40,670 bases of DNA, taken from NCBI GenBank assembly GCA_013043165.1, contig JABDOQ010000020.1, positions 1 to 40,670 on the forward strand, in the 5' to 3' direction. Within the stretch, counting starts at the first letter, position 1. Every line of letters starts with the position of its first letter. Source of the DNA: Woeseiaceae bacterium. GTDB lineage: Bacteria > Pseudomonadota > Gammaproteobacteria > Steroidobacterales > Woeseiaceae. A program made the position numbers and the translations under genes. The notes beneath the pieces are model-generated. The model saw nothing but the letters and a program-made list of their open reading frames with translations, did no database searches and had not been told where the DNA came from. Below are positions 7,802 to 15,306 of this stretch, piece by piece.

Positions 7802-8557
7802 TTGCTCGTTGCCCAGATCAGCGATACGCATATTTTGACGCCGGAATCGGATCAGCCCGCCGCCGAATTGCGGGCTGACTGTCTGCGGCGCTGCGTCGCG
7901 GATGTCAATCAACAGCAACCCGATGCCGTGATTTTCACGGGCGATACGGTCCAACATGGCCGTCCGGAGGAGTACGCTCGACTGCGCGAATTGCTGGCGC
8001 CGCTCGAGGCGCCGCTTTATATCGTACCCGGCAATCGCGATGACAAATACGAAATGCGTGCCGCGTTCAGCGACCATGCCTACCTGCCGAAAAGCGGCGA
8101 ATTGCTGCAATACGTGATAGAGGCGCCTGCGGTACGACTCGTGGCGATTGACTCGACATCGCACGGAGAGCGCAAGGGGGTCTTTTGCCCGGCGCGACAG
8201 GCCTGGCTGGAGGAGGTGCTAAGCGATCAGCCGGAGCAGCCCACGTTGTTGTTCATCCATCATCCCCCCTTTGACGTCGGTGATCACTACGTAGGTGGTT
8301 ACCGCCGGCCCGCAGAGGCCGCTGCCCTCGCTGATATCGTCAGCCGCCACGCGCAGGTCGCGGGCCTGGTCTGCGGCCACGTCCACTGGCTGATCGAAAG
8401 AGAATGGGCCGGCACGCAGGCTCGCATCATGCCGAGCGTCGCCGTCGACCTTCGCAAGGGCATCGACGAGACCGAGGCCCGGGGACGCCCCGTCTACCTG
8501 CTGCACCGCCTGTCCCGCGCGACGGGCCTCGTTAGTCAGGCTAGGCGGACTTCTTGA
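7802..8557 (+). CDS. Calcineurin-like metallophosphoesterase (CpdA-like)
   Basis: Predicted dinuclear-metal phosphoesterase, 251 aa, resembling the 3',5'-cyclic-nucleotide phosphodiesterase CpdA group. Metal-ligand motifs appear in the family order: SDTH (Asp8, His10), GDTV (Asp48), GNRDD (Asn78), HHPPFD near residue 158, and GHVHW near residue 193. The start is a TTG at 7802, five bases after the aprA stop, with only AAAG as a ribosome site; the SDTH motif at residue 8 leaves no room for a later start. It is almost certainly cotranscribed with aprMBA. The last 17 bases overlap the convergent tusA gene. Substrate is unknown; nucleotides from APS metabolism or a cyclic nucleotide are possible. 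Confidence 0.8.
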   Translation: MLVAQISDTHILTPESDQPAAELRADCLRRCVADVNQQQPDAVIFTGDTVQHGRPEEYARLRELLAPLEAPLYIVPGNRDDKYEMRAAFSDHAYLPKSGELLQYVIEAPAVRLVAIDSTSHGERKGVFCPARQAWLEEVLSDQPEQPTLLFIHHPPFDVGDHYVGGYRRPAEAAALADIVSRHAQVAGLVCGHVHWLIEREWAGTQARIMPSVAVDLRKGIDETEARGRPVYLLHRLSRATGLVSQARRTS

Positions 8558-8768
8558 TCAGGAAGTGATACGTGCCGCCGTCTTCCGAATGCTCCATCAG
8601 TTCGTTGCCGGTCTGTCGGCAGAACGCCTCGAAGTCGGCAACCGACCCCGGATCGGTCGCCAGTATTTCCAGCGTCCCGCCTGTCGGAACGTCTTTCAAT
8701 GCTTTTTTTGCCTTCAGGATCGGCAAGGGACAGTTGAGACCTTTCGCATCGAGTGTATGGTCAGCCAT
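8541..8768 (-). CDS. tusA: TusA-family sulfur carrier protein
   Basis: TusA, 75 aa, small cytosolic protein that carries persulfide sulfur on one cysteine. The family motif CPLP is at residues 13-16, with Cys13 as the carrier, followed by a lysine-rich helix and the GGTLEIL strand. In sulfur oxidisers TusA passes sulfur between DsrE-type proteins and sHdr or rDsr. It is the second gene of a two-gene minus-strand unit, 36 bases after the dsrE-like gene. Its 3' end overlaps the convergent phosphoesterase by 17 bases. Being so close to a complete sHdr locus, it is probably the sulfane donor of that pathway and not only a tRNA thiolation factor. Confidence 0.93.
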   Translation of the reverse strand: MADHTLDAKGLNCPLPILKAKKALKDVPTGGTLEILATDPGSVADFEAFCRQTGNELMEHSEDGGTYHFLIKKSA

Positions 8769-8804
8769 TGTTTGATACTCCGTATTGCTCTGCCAACGCA
8801 GAAA

Positions 8805-9293
8805 CTAGATGAACAGGTTGATGTCGGCTTGCGTGGCGCATTCGATGTAGGTTGCGGCGCCACCGAGTTCCGGTCCGTCGATCATATCGTCGAGCGTGTA
8901 CTCAAACAGATCCATCGTCATCTGGCAGGCGATCAGGCGAACTTCGGCTTCAACGGCGAGTTCACGTAACTCTTCGATCGACGCAACGCCCTTCTTGCTC
9001 ATGAGATTTTTCATCATCTTGGTGCACGCGGCGTCGACGCCCGGGATCACAGTCAAAAGGTTCGGCAGACCCATGTGTGCGCCCATCATCGGCATCTTCA
9101 TCGCCGGGTTGCCGGCGGCCGTCAGCTGCAGCTTGAGATCTTTAAGCAGCAAAGGCAGGCCGTAAAACGTAAAGAACATTGTGACGGGCAAGCCCATCGC
9201 AGCGGCAGTGGTTGCAAGAATGAAGGGCGGATAAGCCCAGTCCAGTGCCCCTTTGGTCACAATGATTGACATGCTTTTTTGTTCGGCGGACAT
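8805..9293 (-). CDS. DsrE-family sulfurtransferase (DsrE2/DsrE3A type)
   Basis: Protein of 162 aa from the DsrE/DsrF/DrsH-like family (PF13686), which takes part in cytosolic persulfide relay with TusA. Family features include the GALDWAYPPFILATTAAAMG helix-rich start, the Met-rich middle, and the conserved ACQMTMD segment whose cysteine (near residue 132) is the likely persulfide carrier. Two further cysteines are in DAAC and IECA. Start: the open frame begins nine bases earlier with GTG, but the ATG at 9293 has GAGAGG eight bases upstream and is preferred. It pairs with tusA, a combination known from rhd-tusA-dsrE2 and dsrE3A-tusA clusters. I cannot separate DsrE2 from DsrE3A by eye. Confidence 0.8.
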   Translation of the reverse strand: MSAEQKSMSIIVTKGALDWAYPPFILATTAAAMGLPVTMFFTFYGLPLLLKDLKLQLTAAGNPAMKMPMMGAHMGLPNLLTVIPGVDAACTKMMKNLMSKKGVASIEELRELAVEAEVRLIACQMTMDLFEYTLDDMIDGPELGGAATYIECATQADINLFI

Positions 9294-9367
9294 TATCAAC
9301 ACCTCTCGTGTGCGGGGCGTGCAAAAAAACGCATATTAGACTATCAGAATTGTCTTTATTAGTGAAA

Positions 9368-9373
9368 TATAAT
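9368..9373 (+). promoter_or_regulatory. Probable -10 element for the HDAC-lipoate operon
   Basis: A perfect TATAAT lies 34 bases before the GTG start at 9408, in an A/T-rich patch (about 9325-9385) between the divergent dsrE-like and HDAC genes. A TTGTCT at 9350-9355 is only 12 bases away, too close for a standard -35. The opposite strand also has a TAATAT near 9333 that could serve the dsrE-tusA unit. Confidence 0.4.
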
Positions 9374-9407
9374 ATTCTCGATTTGAACTTCAGCGGGTCC
9401 GTGTCGC

Positions 9408-10589
9408 GTGCAGAATCCAGCGTCTGAAAGTATCAGCAGTAACGACCCCGGTTCGTACCTCGGGCGACGCTCTCCTGCGACCGCAACACCGTCACCGCTG
9501 TTTGTCGGCAGTGACATTTATCGCAACCCGGCGTTCGGTTTCAACCACCCACTCAATATTGTTCGGCATGCTGCCGTGCTGGATCTCCTTGGCATGCTGG
9601 GCTGGCTCGATAAAGCTGACTTTCGCGAGAGCAGCCCGGCAAGCGCCGAACAACTTTTCCAATTTCATGATCGCGCCTACGTACGTGCGCTTCAATACGC
9701 AAACGCCACAGGGTCGGTGGCACCCGATGTTCGTGAGCGATACCAGGTCGGCACTTTCGAGAATCCGCTTTTTCCGGGTTTCTTCGAGCGCGCGTCAATG
9801 ACCGTCGGCGGTTCGATCCTTGCCGCTGAGCTGGCGGCGGCGGGGCACGTCGTGTTTCATCCTACCGGGGGCACGCATCACGGCCGACCCGATCGTGCCG
9901 CAGGGTTTTGTTACCTCAACGATCCCGTGTTCGCCATCATGACGATGCTGCGGCAAGGCAGCGAGCGCGTCATGTACCTCGACCTCGATGCACATCACGG
10001 TGACGGCGTCGAGGACGCATTTTACGAGGAGCCGCGGGTAACGACGGTTTCCATCCATGAGCAGCATCGCTGGCCGTTCAGCGGCACGCATTCGCATGTG
10101 CACGCTGGCGCGTTCAATTTCAGCGTGCCGCCGGAATTCAATGACAGTGAATTCGACTACCTGGTGCAAAACGCTGTATTACCGCTTTTCGACGCCAGGG
10201 ATAGCGACGCGCTGGTTATTTGTTGCGGTGCCGACTGCCTGGCGGGTGACCCGCTATCGCAGATGAAACTCACGAACGTCGCGCTTTGGGATGCCATTGA
10301 CGAGCTCATAGCGCTGCATGTGCCGACCGTCGTGCTGGGCGGTGGTGGCTATAATCCGTGGACCGTGACACGCTACTGGGCCGGAATGTGGGGACGTATT
10401 TCGGGTCAGGAGATACCGCAAAGCCTGCCTTTGGAAGCATGCGAATTCATGCGGCGAATGGAATGCGACCTGATTGACGAAGAAGACATTAAACAGGAAT
10501 GGCTCACGACCATGGCGGATTGTCCGTATCCCGGCCCGATTCGCGACGAGATAAAAGTAATGGTCGATATTACTCATTCACAGCTTTAG
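9408..10589 (+). CDS. Histone deacetylase (HDAC/AcuC) family amidohydrolase
   Basis: Zinc amidohydrolase of 393 aa from the arginase-deacetylase fold family that includes AcuC, acetylpolyamine hydrolases and HDACs. The active-site set looks intact: His157-His158 in the GGTHHG segment, YLDLDAHHGDG with zinc ligands Asp194 and His196, a second metal aspartate in GADCLAGDP, and the catalytic tyrosine in GGGGYNPW. Translation starts at a GTG with only a GGG-type ribosome site. The gene leads the lipoate-assembly operon (41 bases before the first radical SAM gene) and is divergent from dsrE-tusA. Its substrate is unknown; an acyl-lysine or lipoyl-lysine on a sulfur-oxidation protein is one idea, a polyamine another. 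Confidence 0.85.
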   Translation: MQNPASESISSNDPGSYLGRRSPATATPSPLFVGSDIYRNPAFGFNHPLNIVRHAAVLDLLGMLGWLDKADFRESSPASAEQLFQFHDRAYVRALQYANATGSVAPDVRERYQVGTFENPLFPGFFERASMTVGGSILAAELAAAGHVVFHPTGGTHHGRPDRAAGFCYLNDPVFAIMTMLRQGSERVMYLDLDAHHGDGVEDAFYEEPRVTTVSIHEQHRWPFSGTHSHVHAGAFNFSVPPEFNDSEFDYLVQNAVLPLFDARDSDALVICCGADCLAGDPLSQMKLTNVALWDAIDELIALHVPTVVLGGGGYNPWTVTRYWAGMWGRISGQEIPQSLPLEACEFMRRMECDLIDEEDIKQEWLTTMADCPYPGPIRDEIKVMVDITHSQL

Positions 10590-10630
10590 AGCGCCAGCTT
10601 CGGGTTGGCGCAATAATCGAGGAATACTGA

Positions 10631-11668
10631 ATGGCATGGCTCGAAGCACTGTCGGGAATCGAAGATCTCGAAGACGCCGAATTCGATGCAACGCTGGTCG
10701 AACAGTTCGAGCGCCGGGCCAATGGGCATGAACGACGACCGATCCGGTTTTCAACGCCGACGTTCAAGGAATACTCGAGCACCGAACTGAGCGGCTGCAA
10801 CAAGAACAGTTTTCCGGCGTTTTCGATTACGGCGGGGGCTTGCGGACTGAACTGTGATCATTGTCAGAAAAAGATCCTCGAGCCGATGATCCCGGCGACC
10901 AACCCGGCCATGCTGGACGAGAAAGCGAGGCACCTGATCGAGACGCAGGGCCTCAATGGCTTCCTGCTGTCGGGCGGCTCGAACAAAAACAACGAAATTT
11001 CCTACGGCCGATACCTGCCCGTCGTTGAAAAGCTGAAGCGCGACTACCCGGAACTCAAGATCGCGATACACAGCGCGTTACTGGATGAGCGTCGCGCGAA
11101 AGAGATGGAGTCGGCAGGTGTCGATACCGTGATGATGGATGTGATCGGCGCACAGGAAACCATCAATCAGGTGTACATGCTGGATCGCCCGGTCGAAGAT
11201 TTCGAAGCAACTTTGGCCGCACTGTGCAGCACGTCAATGGAAGTGACGCCACATATCGTCATCGGTCTGCACTATGGCCAGATCCTCGGCGAGGCGAATG
11301 CGCTCGATATCGTAGGTCGATACGATGTCACGGCGCTGGTGCTGGTCGTGATCATGCCGTTTTACGCAAAGCCCGGCACGTTCGTGACGCCCGAGACTAC
11401 TGATGTCGGACGTATTTTTCTTGAGGCCCGTGAGCGACTTCACGATAAGCAGGTCTTGCTCGGCTGTGCGCGGCCGCCCGGCATGCACAAACGTGTCACC
11501 GATGCTTACGCGATCATGGCGGGACTGGACGGCATCGCGTTCCCTGCCGACGGTGCAGTGTCGGTCGCATACACGATCGGTCGTCCTTTCGAGCAGGCGC
11601 ATTCCTGCTGCTCCATAAAACTGGGCAGCCATTTGAAAACGACAATACAGTCGTCGTTCGCGGCGTGA
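10631..11668 (+). CDS. Radical SAM protein, LipS1/LipS2-type lipoyl synthase component
   Basis: Radical SAM enzyme, 345 aa, with the cluster motif Cys71-x3-Cys75-x2-Cys78 (CGLNCDHC). In sHdr-containing bacteria two radical SAM proteins, LipS1 and LipS2, together insert the two sulfur atoms into octanoyl-LbpA, replacing LipA. This gene is the first of a tandem pair directly before an sLpl(AB)-type ligase, which is that arrangement. A second set of cysteines (around residue 56, and a CSG/SCC region near the C-terminus) could hold an auxiliary cluster. GAGGA seven bases before the ATG supports the start. I cannot say which of the two proteins is LipS1 and which is LipS2 without comparison. Confidence 0.8.
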   Translation: MAWLEALSGIEDLEDAEFDATLVEQFERRANGHERRPIRFSTPTFKEYSSTELSGCNKNSFPAFSITAGACGLNCDHCQKKILEPMIPATNPAMLDEKARHLIETQGLNGFLLSGGSNKNNEISYGRYLPVVEKLKRDYPELKIAIHSALLDERRAKEMESAGVDTVMMDVIGAQETINQVYMLDRPVEDFEATLAALCSTSMEVTPHIVIGLHYGQILGEANALDIVGRYDVTALVLVVIMPFYAKPGTFVTPETTDVGRIFLEARERLHDKQVLLGCARPPGMHKRVTDAYAIMAGLDGIAFPADGAVSVAYTIGRPFEQAHSCCSIKLGSHLKTTIQSSFAA

Positions 11669-11693
11669 TGACGCCCCACCAGGAACAGGTACT

Positions 11694-12953
11694 ATGAGTT
11701 GTATCGAACACAAGACCACACCGTCACCGACCAACGGCGAACCAGGCAGGGATCACAATCCGTTTGACGTCATGGAACCACGGGCGCCGCAGAAGACGCC
11801 GGTTGATCGCAAGAACGGCAAACACGTCAAAGCAAATGACATTCCGCCACGAGGCGTTTACCTGCCGAACAATAATATCCTCGCGCCGCACATGAAGTCG
11901 CCGGAGTACGTGCAGCTGTCGACGGCGGCGGCGATCACGCTTGGCATCATGGGCGGCCGCATGTATGGCTGTGAATGCACGCGCTGCCTGAATTTATTGC
12001 TGACGTATCCCGAAGGATGTCGTGCAAACTGCGCCTACTGCGGTCTCGCGCGACACCGCGAAGCCGATCGTGATTACGCGGATCGAAATTTTATTCGCGT
12101 CGACTGGCCGGCTGTGCCGATGACGGACATCGTGGACATCGTTGCCAAAGACCCTGGTTCGAGCCCGTTTCATCGCATGTGCATCTCTATGATCACGCAT
12201 CCGCGCTCGGAAGACGATACGTTTACGGTACTCGAGCAATGGACGGATCGTATCGATCCCGATGCGATTCCTGTTTCCATTTTGTCGAATCCGACGACGA
12301 TGACGCGCGACGACGTACAGCGCACGAAGGATCTCGGCGCGGATATTTTCACGGTTGCGCTCGACGCCGCAACGCCCGAGCTGTTCGATCGCACGCGAGG
12401 TAAAGGCGTGCAGTCACCGCACAAGTGGTCGAAGTACTGGGACATCATGCTCGAGGCACGCGACATCTTCGGGCCGCAGAAGTTTGGCGCTCATATCATC
12501 GTCGGTATGGGTGAAACCGAGTACGAGGTTCTCAACCTGGTCCAGGAACTCGTCGATCTGGGTGGCCACAGTCACATGTTCTGTTTCTTCCCCGAGCAGG
12601 GTTCGCTAATGGATCATTTGCCGGCGACGCCGCGCGACCAGTGGCGCCGCGTGCAGCTTGCGCGCTACCTGATTGATTACCGGGGCGTTAGCGTTGGGCA
12701 GATGCGTTTCGACGATCAGGGCCGCGTGCGCAATTACGGCATTTCTGATGCCGAGCTTTCAGACATCATCGACGAAGGCATTGCGTTCAGGACCTCGGGC
12801 TGTCCCGGTAAGTTCCAGGACGACATTTCGGCCTGTGATCGACCCTACGGTGACTCGCCGCCGAGCGATATTGCGAGCTATCCGTTCCAGCCGAAAAGGA
12901 AAGACCTGAAGCGCATACGCAAGCAGCTCGATATTCCTGTGACGCTCGAATAG
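11694..12953 (+). CDS. Radical SAM protein, LipS1/LipS2-type lipoyl synthase component
   Basis: Second radical SAM enzyme of the pair, 419 aa. The SAM cluster motif is Cys109-x3-Cys113-x2-Cys116 (CRANCAYC). Just before it lies CECTRC (Cys93, Cys95, Cys98), and near the C-terminus Cys370 and Cys381. These are good candidates for the auxiliary cluster that a sulfur-inserting enzyme such as LipA sacrifices as a sulfur source. It starts 25 bases after the first radical SAM gene and is followed by the lipoate ligase after 22 bases. The N-terminal 50 residues are polar and Pro-rich, probably flexible. The biotin-synthase-like family is the main alternative, but the operon points to lipoate. Confidence 0.82.
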   Translation: MSCIEHKTTPSPTNGEPGRDHNPFDVMEPRAPQKTPVDRKNGKHVKANDIPPRGVYLPNNNILAPHMKSPEYVQLSTAAAITLGIMGGRMYGCECTRCLNLLLTYPEGCRANCAYCGLARHREADRDYADRNFIRVDWPAVPMTDIVDIVAKDPGSSPFHRMCISMITHPRSEDDTFTVLEQWTDRIDPDAIPVSILSNPTTMTRDDVQRTKDLGADIFTVALDAATPELFDRTRGKGVQSPHKWSKYWDIMLEARDIFGPQKFGAHIIVGMGETEYEVLNLVQELVDLGGHSHMFCFFPEQGSLMDHLPATPRDQWRRVQLARYLIDYRGVSVGQMRFDDQGRVRNYGISDAELSDIIDEGIAFRTSGCPGKFQDDISACDRPYGDSPPSDIASYPFQPKRKDLKRIRKQLDIPVTLE

Positions 12954-12975
12954 CGGTTCGGCGATTACTCCCCTC

Positions 12976-14052
12976 GTGTCTCAGGCATTCAGAATTATCG
13001 ATACCGGTGTTCGCGAAGGACGCTCCAATATCGCATTTGACCCGGCGCTGATCGAACTGCGTCAACAGGACGAGGTACCCGACACGATTCGCTTCATGCG
13101 ATTTCCACCCACGGCACTTATCGGCCGGCACCAGGACCTGAGCCGCGAAATTGATCTCGATTATTGCGCCGCGAATGGCGTCGGGACGGTGCGACGCATC
13201 ACCGGGGGCGGCGCCATTTATCTTGATGAGGGACAACTTGGCTGGGAGCTTGTTTTTCACCGCTCGTCATTGGGATTTGCGGCGTTGCCCGATATTGCTC
13301 GCGAGATCTGCAATGCCGCGGCGGCGGGGCTGTCTTCGCTCGGCGTCAACGCGAAATTCCGACTGCGCAATGATATCGAGGTCGATGGCCGCAAGATCAG
13401 TGGCACCGGTGGATTTTTCGATGGCGACATCCTGATCTACCAGGGAACCGTGCTCGTCGACATGAATGCCCAACAAATGGTCAAAGCGCTCAATGTGCCG
13501 CAGAGCAAGCTTGCCAAACACAAGCTCGACTCGGCCGAGCAGCGGGTCGTAACGCTGAAGGAACTGCTTGGTGACGATCTTCCGGAGTTGGACACGATCA
13601 AAGCGGCGTTAATAACGGGCTTCAAGGAACACCTGGGTATCAGTGCCGAGCCTGGTGAAATTACCTCCGCAGAAGAACAATTGGCTAAACAATTTTTCGA
13701 CGCTGAGATCGGCACGGATGAGTTTGTCGCTGAAATCGACAATCCGGCGGGAGCCGGTGATGTGTTTGCGGGCACTCACACCGGAGCCGGCGGCACAATT
13801 ACGACTTACGTCAAACTCGAAGGGCCGACCCGCCGCATACTGCAGCGGGTACTGATCAGCGGGGACTTCTTCGTCACGCCGCCGCGCGTCATTTTTGATC
13901 TTGAGGCGCACTTACAGGGCTCGCGACTGTCAGATATTGAGTCTCGTATCAAGCAGTTTTTTGAAGACACGGACATCGGCATGCTGAGTGTGACGGCCGA
14001 TGACTTTTACCAATCGATCGCCAATGCGCTCGAATCCGAAAAGGCTGCCTGA
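12976..14052 (+). CDS. sLpl(AB): Lipoate-protein ligase, sLpl(AB) type
   Basis: Lipoate/octanoate-protein ligase, 358 aa, that activates the acid with ATP and attaches it to the acceptor lysine, here most likely on LbpA. The N-terminal catalytic domain shows RRITGGG at residues 73-79, the RFPPTALIGRHQ strand before it, and GRKISGTGG with the expected acyl-binding Lys140. The C-terminal part, about residues 260-358, matches the accessory LplB-like domain, hence the combined AB form. Translation begins at a GTG with no strong ribosome site; the next in-frame ATG (Met41) would delete conserved N-terminal sequence. It lies between the LipS-type pair and the amidotransferase-like gene. Confidence 0.88.
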   Translation: MSQAFRIIDTGVREGRSNIAFDPALIELRQQDEVPDTIRFMRFPPTALIGRHQDLSREIDLDYCAANGVGTVRRITGGGAIYLDEGQLGWELVFHRSSLGFAALPDIAREICNAAAAGLSSLGVNAKFRLRNDIEVDGRKISGTGGFFDGDILIYQGTVLVDMNAQQMVKALNVPQSKLAKHKLDSAEQRVVTLKELLGDDLPELDTIKAALITGFKEHLGISAEPGEITSAEEQLAKQFFDAEIGTDEFVAEIDNPAGAGDVFAGTHTGAGGTITTYVKLEGPTRRILQRVLISGDFFVTPPRVIFDLEAHLQGSRLSDIESRIKQFFEDTDIGMLSVTADDFYQSIANALESEKAA

Positions 14053-14054
14053 CA

Positions 14055-14858
14055 ATGGCCGATTGCAAAGACTGCGGTGACGCGTTTGCGCTGGCGACAC
14101 GCACCGAAACGCCGATGAACGTTGTTGCTGTTGTACAGCACACCTCAGGTGAGTACCTCGGCTTGATGGAAGATCACCTCGAAGGGCGCCGCATCCGCTT
14201 TCAGTACTTCCGGCCGTTCGCCGGCGGGCGCAAGCTGCCGGCCCACGATGTTGCAGCGGACGCGCTGCTGCTCCTCGGCGGCGGTCCCTGGGGTTCGGCT
14301 GGCGGACGCGACCTGCCGACGCTGGCCGAGGAAATCGCGCTGACCCGTACCAAGCTCGCGGAGGGCACGCCAGTGATCGGCATTGGTCTCGGCGCCCAGA
14401 TACTGGCCATCGCCGCCGGTGGTGGCTCGGAGAGTCGTGACCTTAGGTTCGAAATGCTGAACGCAACCCGCACGGCGGACGATGCGCTGAACGGATTTCT
14501 GCCTGCGGAGTTTCACCAGGTCGTCTACATGCGCGACTGGCCCGTGCCGCCAGCCGCCGCCATGGTACTCGCAGAGGACGATGCGGGTCGGCCGCTGGTA
14601 TGGCGGGTCGGTGAGAATGCTTATGGTTTTTCGGGTAATCCCGGGATTAAGCTTGGCATGGTCGAAGACCTGATAATGGAATTCGACGAGGTCGCGGAAG
14701 GCGCGGCCGCGAAACTCGAGCAGTTGCGCGAGCTGCAGCCTGTCCTCGAAGACGAGCTCGTACCGATAATGACCGGCCTGGTGCAGTGCACGTCCCTGAT
14801 GTCCTCGCCGAAAGCGGCCGATCGGGCCGATCCGGAGCTGAACACACAGGTAATTTAG
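14055..14858 (+). CDS. Class I glutamine amidotransferase-like protein, catalytic residues lost
   Basis: Protein of 267 aa with the class I glutamine amidotransferase fold, seen in LLLLGGGPWG and VIGIGLGAQILA. In active members the nucleophile sits in a G-x-C-x-G turn; here the segment is GIGLGAQ, with Leu instead of Cys. The regions that normally carry the general-base His (FHWHGD-like and FQFHPE-like) read YMRDW and FSGNPG, so these are also changed. I therefore predict a non-catalytic binding or scaffold protein. It is the last gene of the lipoate-assembly operon, two bases after the ligase. Such genes are known near sHdr loci, but their role is not settled. An internal Met21 could be an alternative start; the extra 20 residues hold a CxxC pair. 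Confidence 0.8.
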   Translation: MADCKDCGDAFALATRTETPMNVVAVVQHTSGEYLGLMEDHLEGRRIRFQYFRPFAGGRKLPAHDVAADALLLLGGGPWGSAGGRDLPTLAEEIALTRTKLAEGTPVIGIGLGAQILAIAAGGGSESRDLRFEMLNATRTADDALNGFLPAEFHQVVYMRDWPVPPAAAMVLAEDDAGRPLVWRVGENAYGFSGNPGIKLGMVEDLIMEFDEVAEGAAAKLEQLRELQPVLEDELVPIMTGLVQCTSLMSSPKAADRADPELNTQVI

Positions 14859-14870
14859 TATATGCTAATT

Positions 14871-14885
14871 CGCTGTTGGACAGCG
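14871..14885. promoter_or_regulatory. 6-3-6 inverted repeat upstream of dsrE3C
   Basis: CGCTGT, three bases (TGG), then ACAGCG form a perfect inverted repeat in the 52-base gap before the sHdr structural genes. Just upstream, around 14853-14870, is a second imperfect A/T-rich repeat (TTAG, six bases, CTAA) containing a possible -10 region. This is the only gap of this size between the lipoate operon and the hdr genes, so it is the natural place for a separate promoter and an sHdrR operator. Confidence 0.35.
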
Positions 14886-14910
14886 ATCTGACAGTAGGGA
14901 ACTGAAGAAA

Positions 14911-15288
14911 ATGGCTGAAAAACTCATCATCGTCATGGCAAATACCGACCCTCGAAATGGCGAGGAACTCGGCGCGCCCATTTTCCAGGCGACCGTCGCG
15001 GCGGCAATGGACTACGACGTCGACGTCATTTGCACGGCCACCTCGGGCCGACTTATGAAAAAAGGCGTTGCCGAGAATCTGTTCGTCAAGGAAGGCTCAC
15101 CGAAATCTGTGCTCAGCTTCATCCAGGACGCCCACGAAGCCGGCGTGAAGTTCTTTTGCTGCTCGCCTAATCTCGACCTGTTTGACATGACCAAGGAAGA
15201 CCTGATTCCCGAATGCGAGGGCATCGTCGGCGGTGCTCACCTCATCGAAGAAGTCATGGAAAGCGACTGCAAGGTTCTGTCTTACTAG
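14911..15288 (+). CDS. dsrE3C: DsrE3C, sulfurtransferase of the sHdr pathway
   Basis: DsrE-family protein of 125 aa, cytosolic, that carries sulfane sulfur toward the sHdr complex. It has an adjacent cysteine pair Cys83-Cys84 in FFCCSPNL, the position where DsrE proteins carry the active cysteine, and a further Cys41. The gene directly precedes hdrC1 (18 bases), the order typical for sHdr loci, where TusA exchanges sulfur with DsrE3C. The fold-defining features are the IIVMANTDP start strand and the Gly-rich GIVGGAHL segment near the end. The start ATG is preceded by GGGAACTGAAG, a purine-rich ribosome site. Function is inferred from family and position; both are strong. Confidence 0.88.
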   Translation: MAEKLIIVMANTDPRNGEELGAPIFQATVAAAMDYDVDVICTATSGRLMKKGVAENLFVKEGSPKSVLSFIQDAHEAGVKFFCCSPNLDLFDMTKEDLIPECEGIVGGAHLIEEVMESDCKVLSY

Positions 15289-15306
15289 ACTACACAGGTT
15301 ACATAC

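Noticed and set aside
9350-9373. TTGTCT and TATAAT as a complete sigma-70 promoter
   Set aside because: The spacer is only 12 bases; the -10 box is kept as a feature without a -35.
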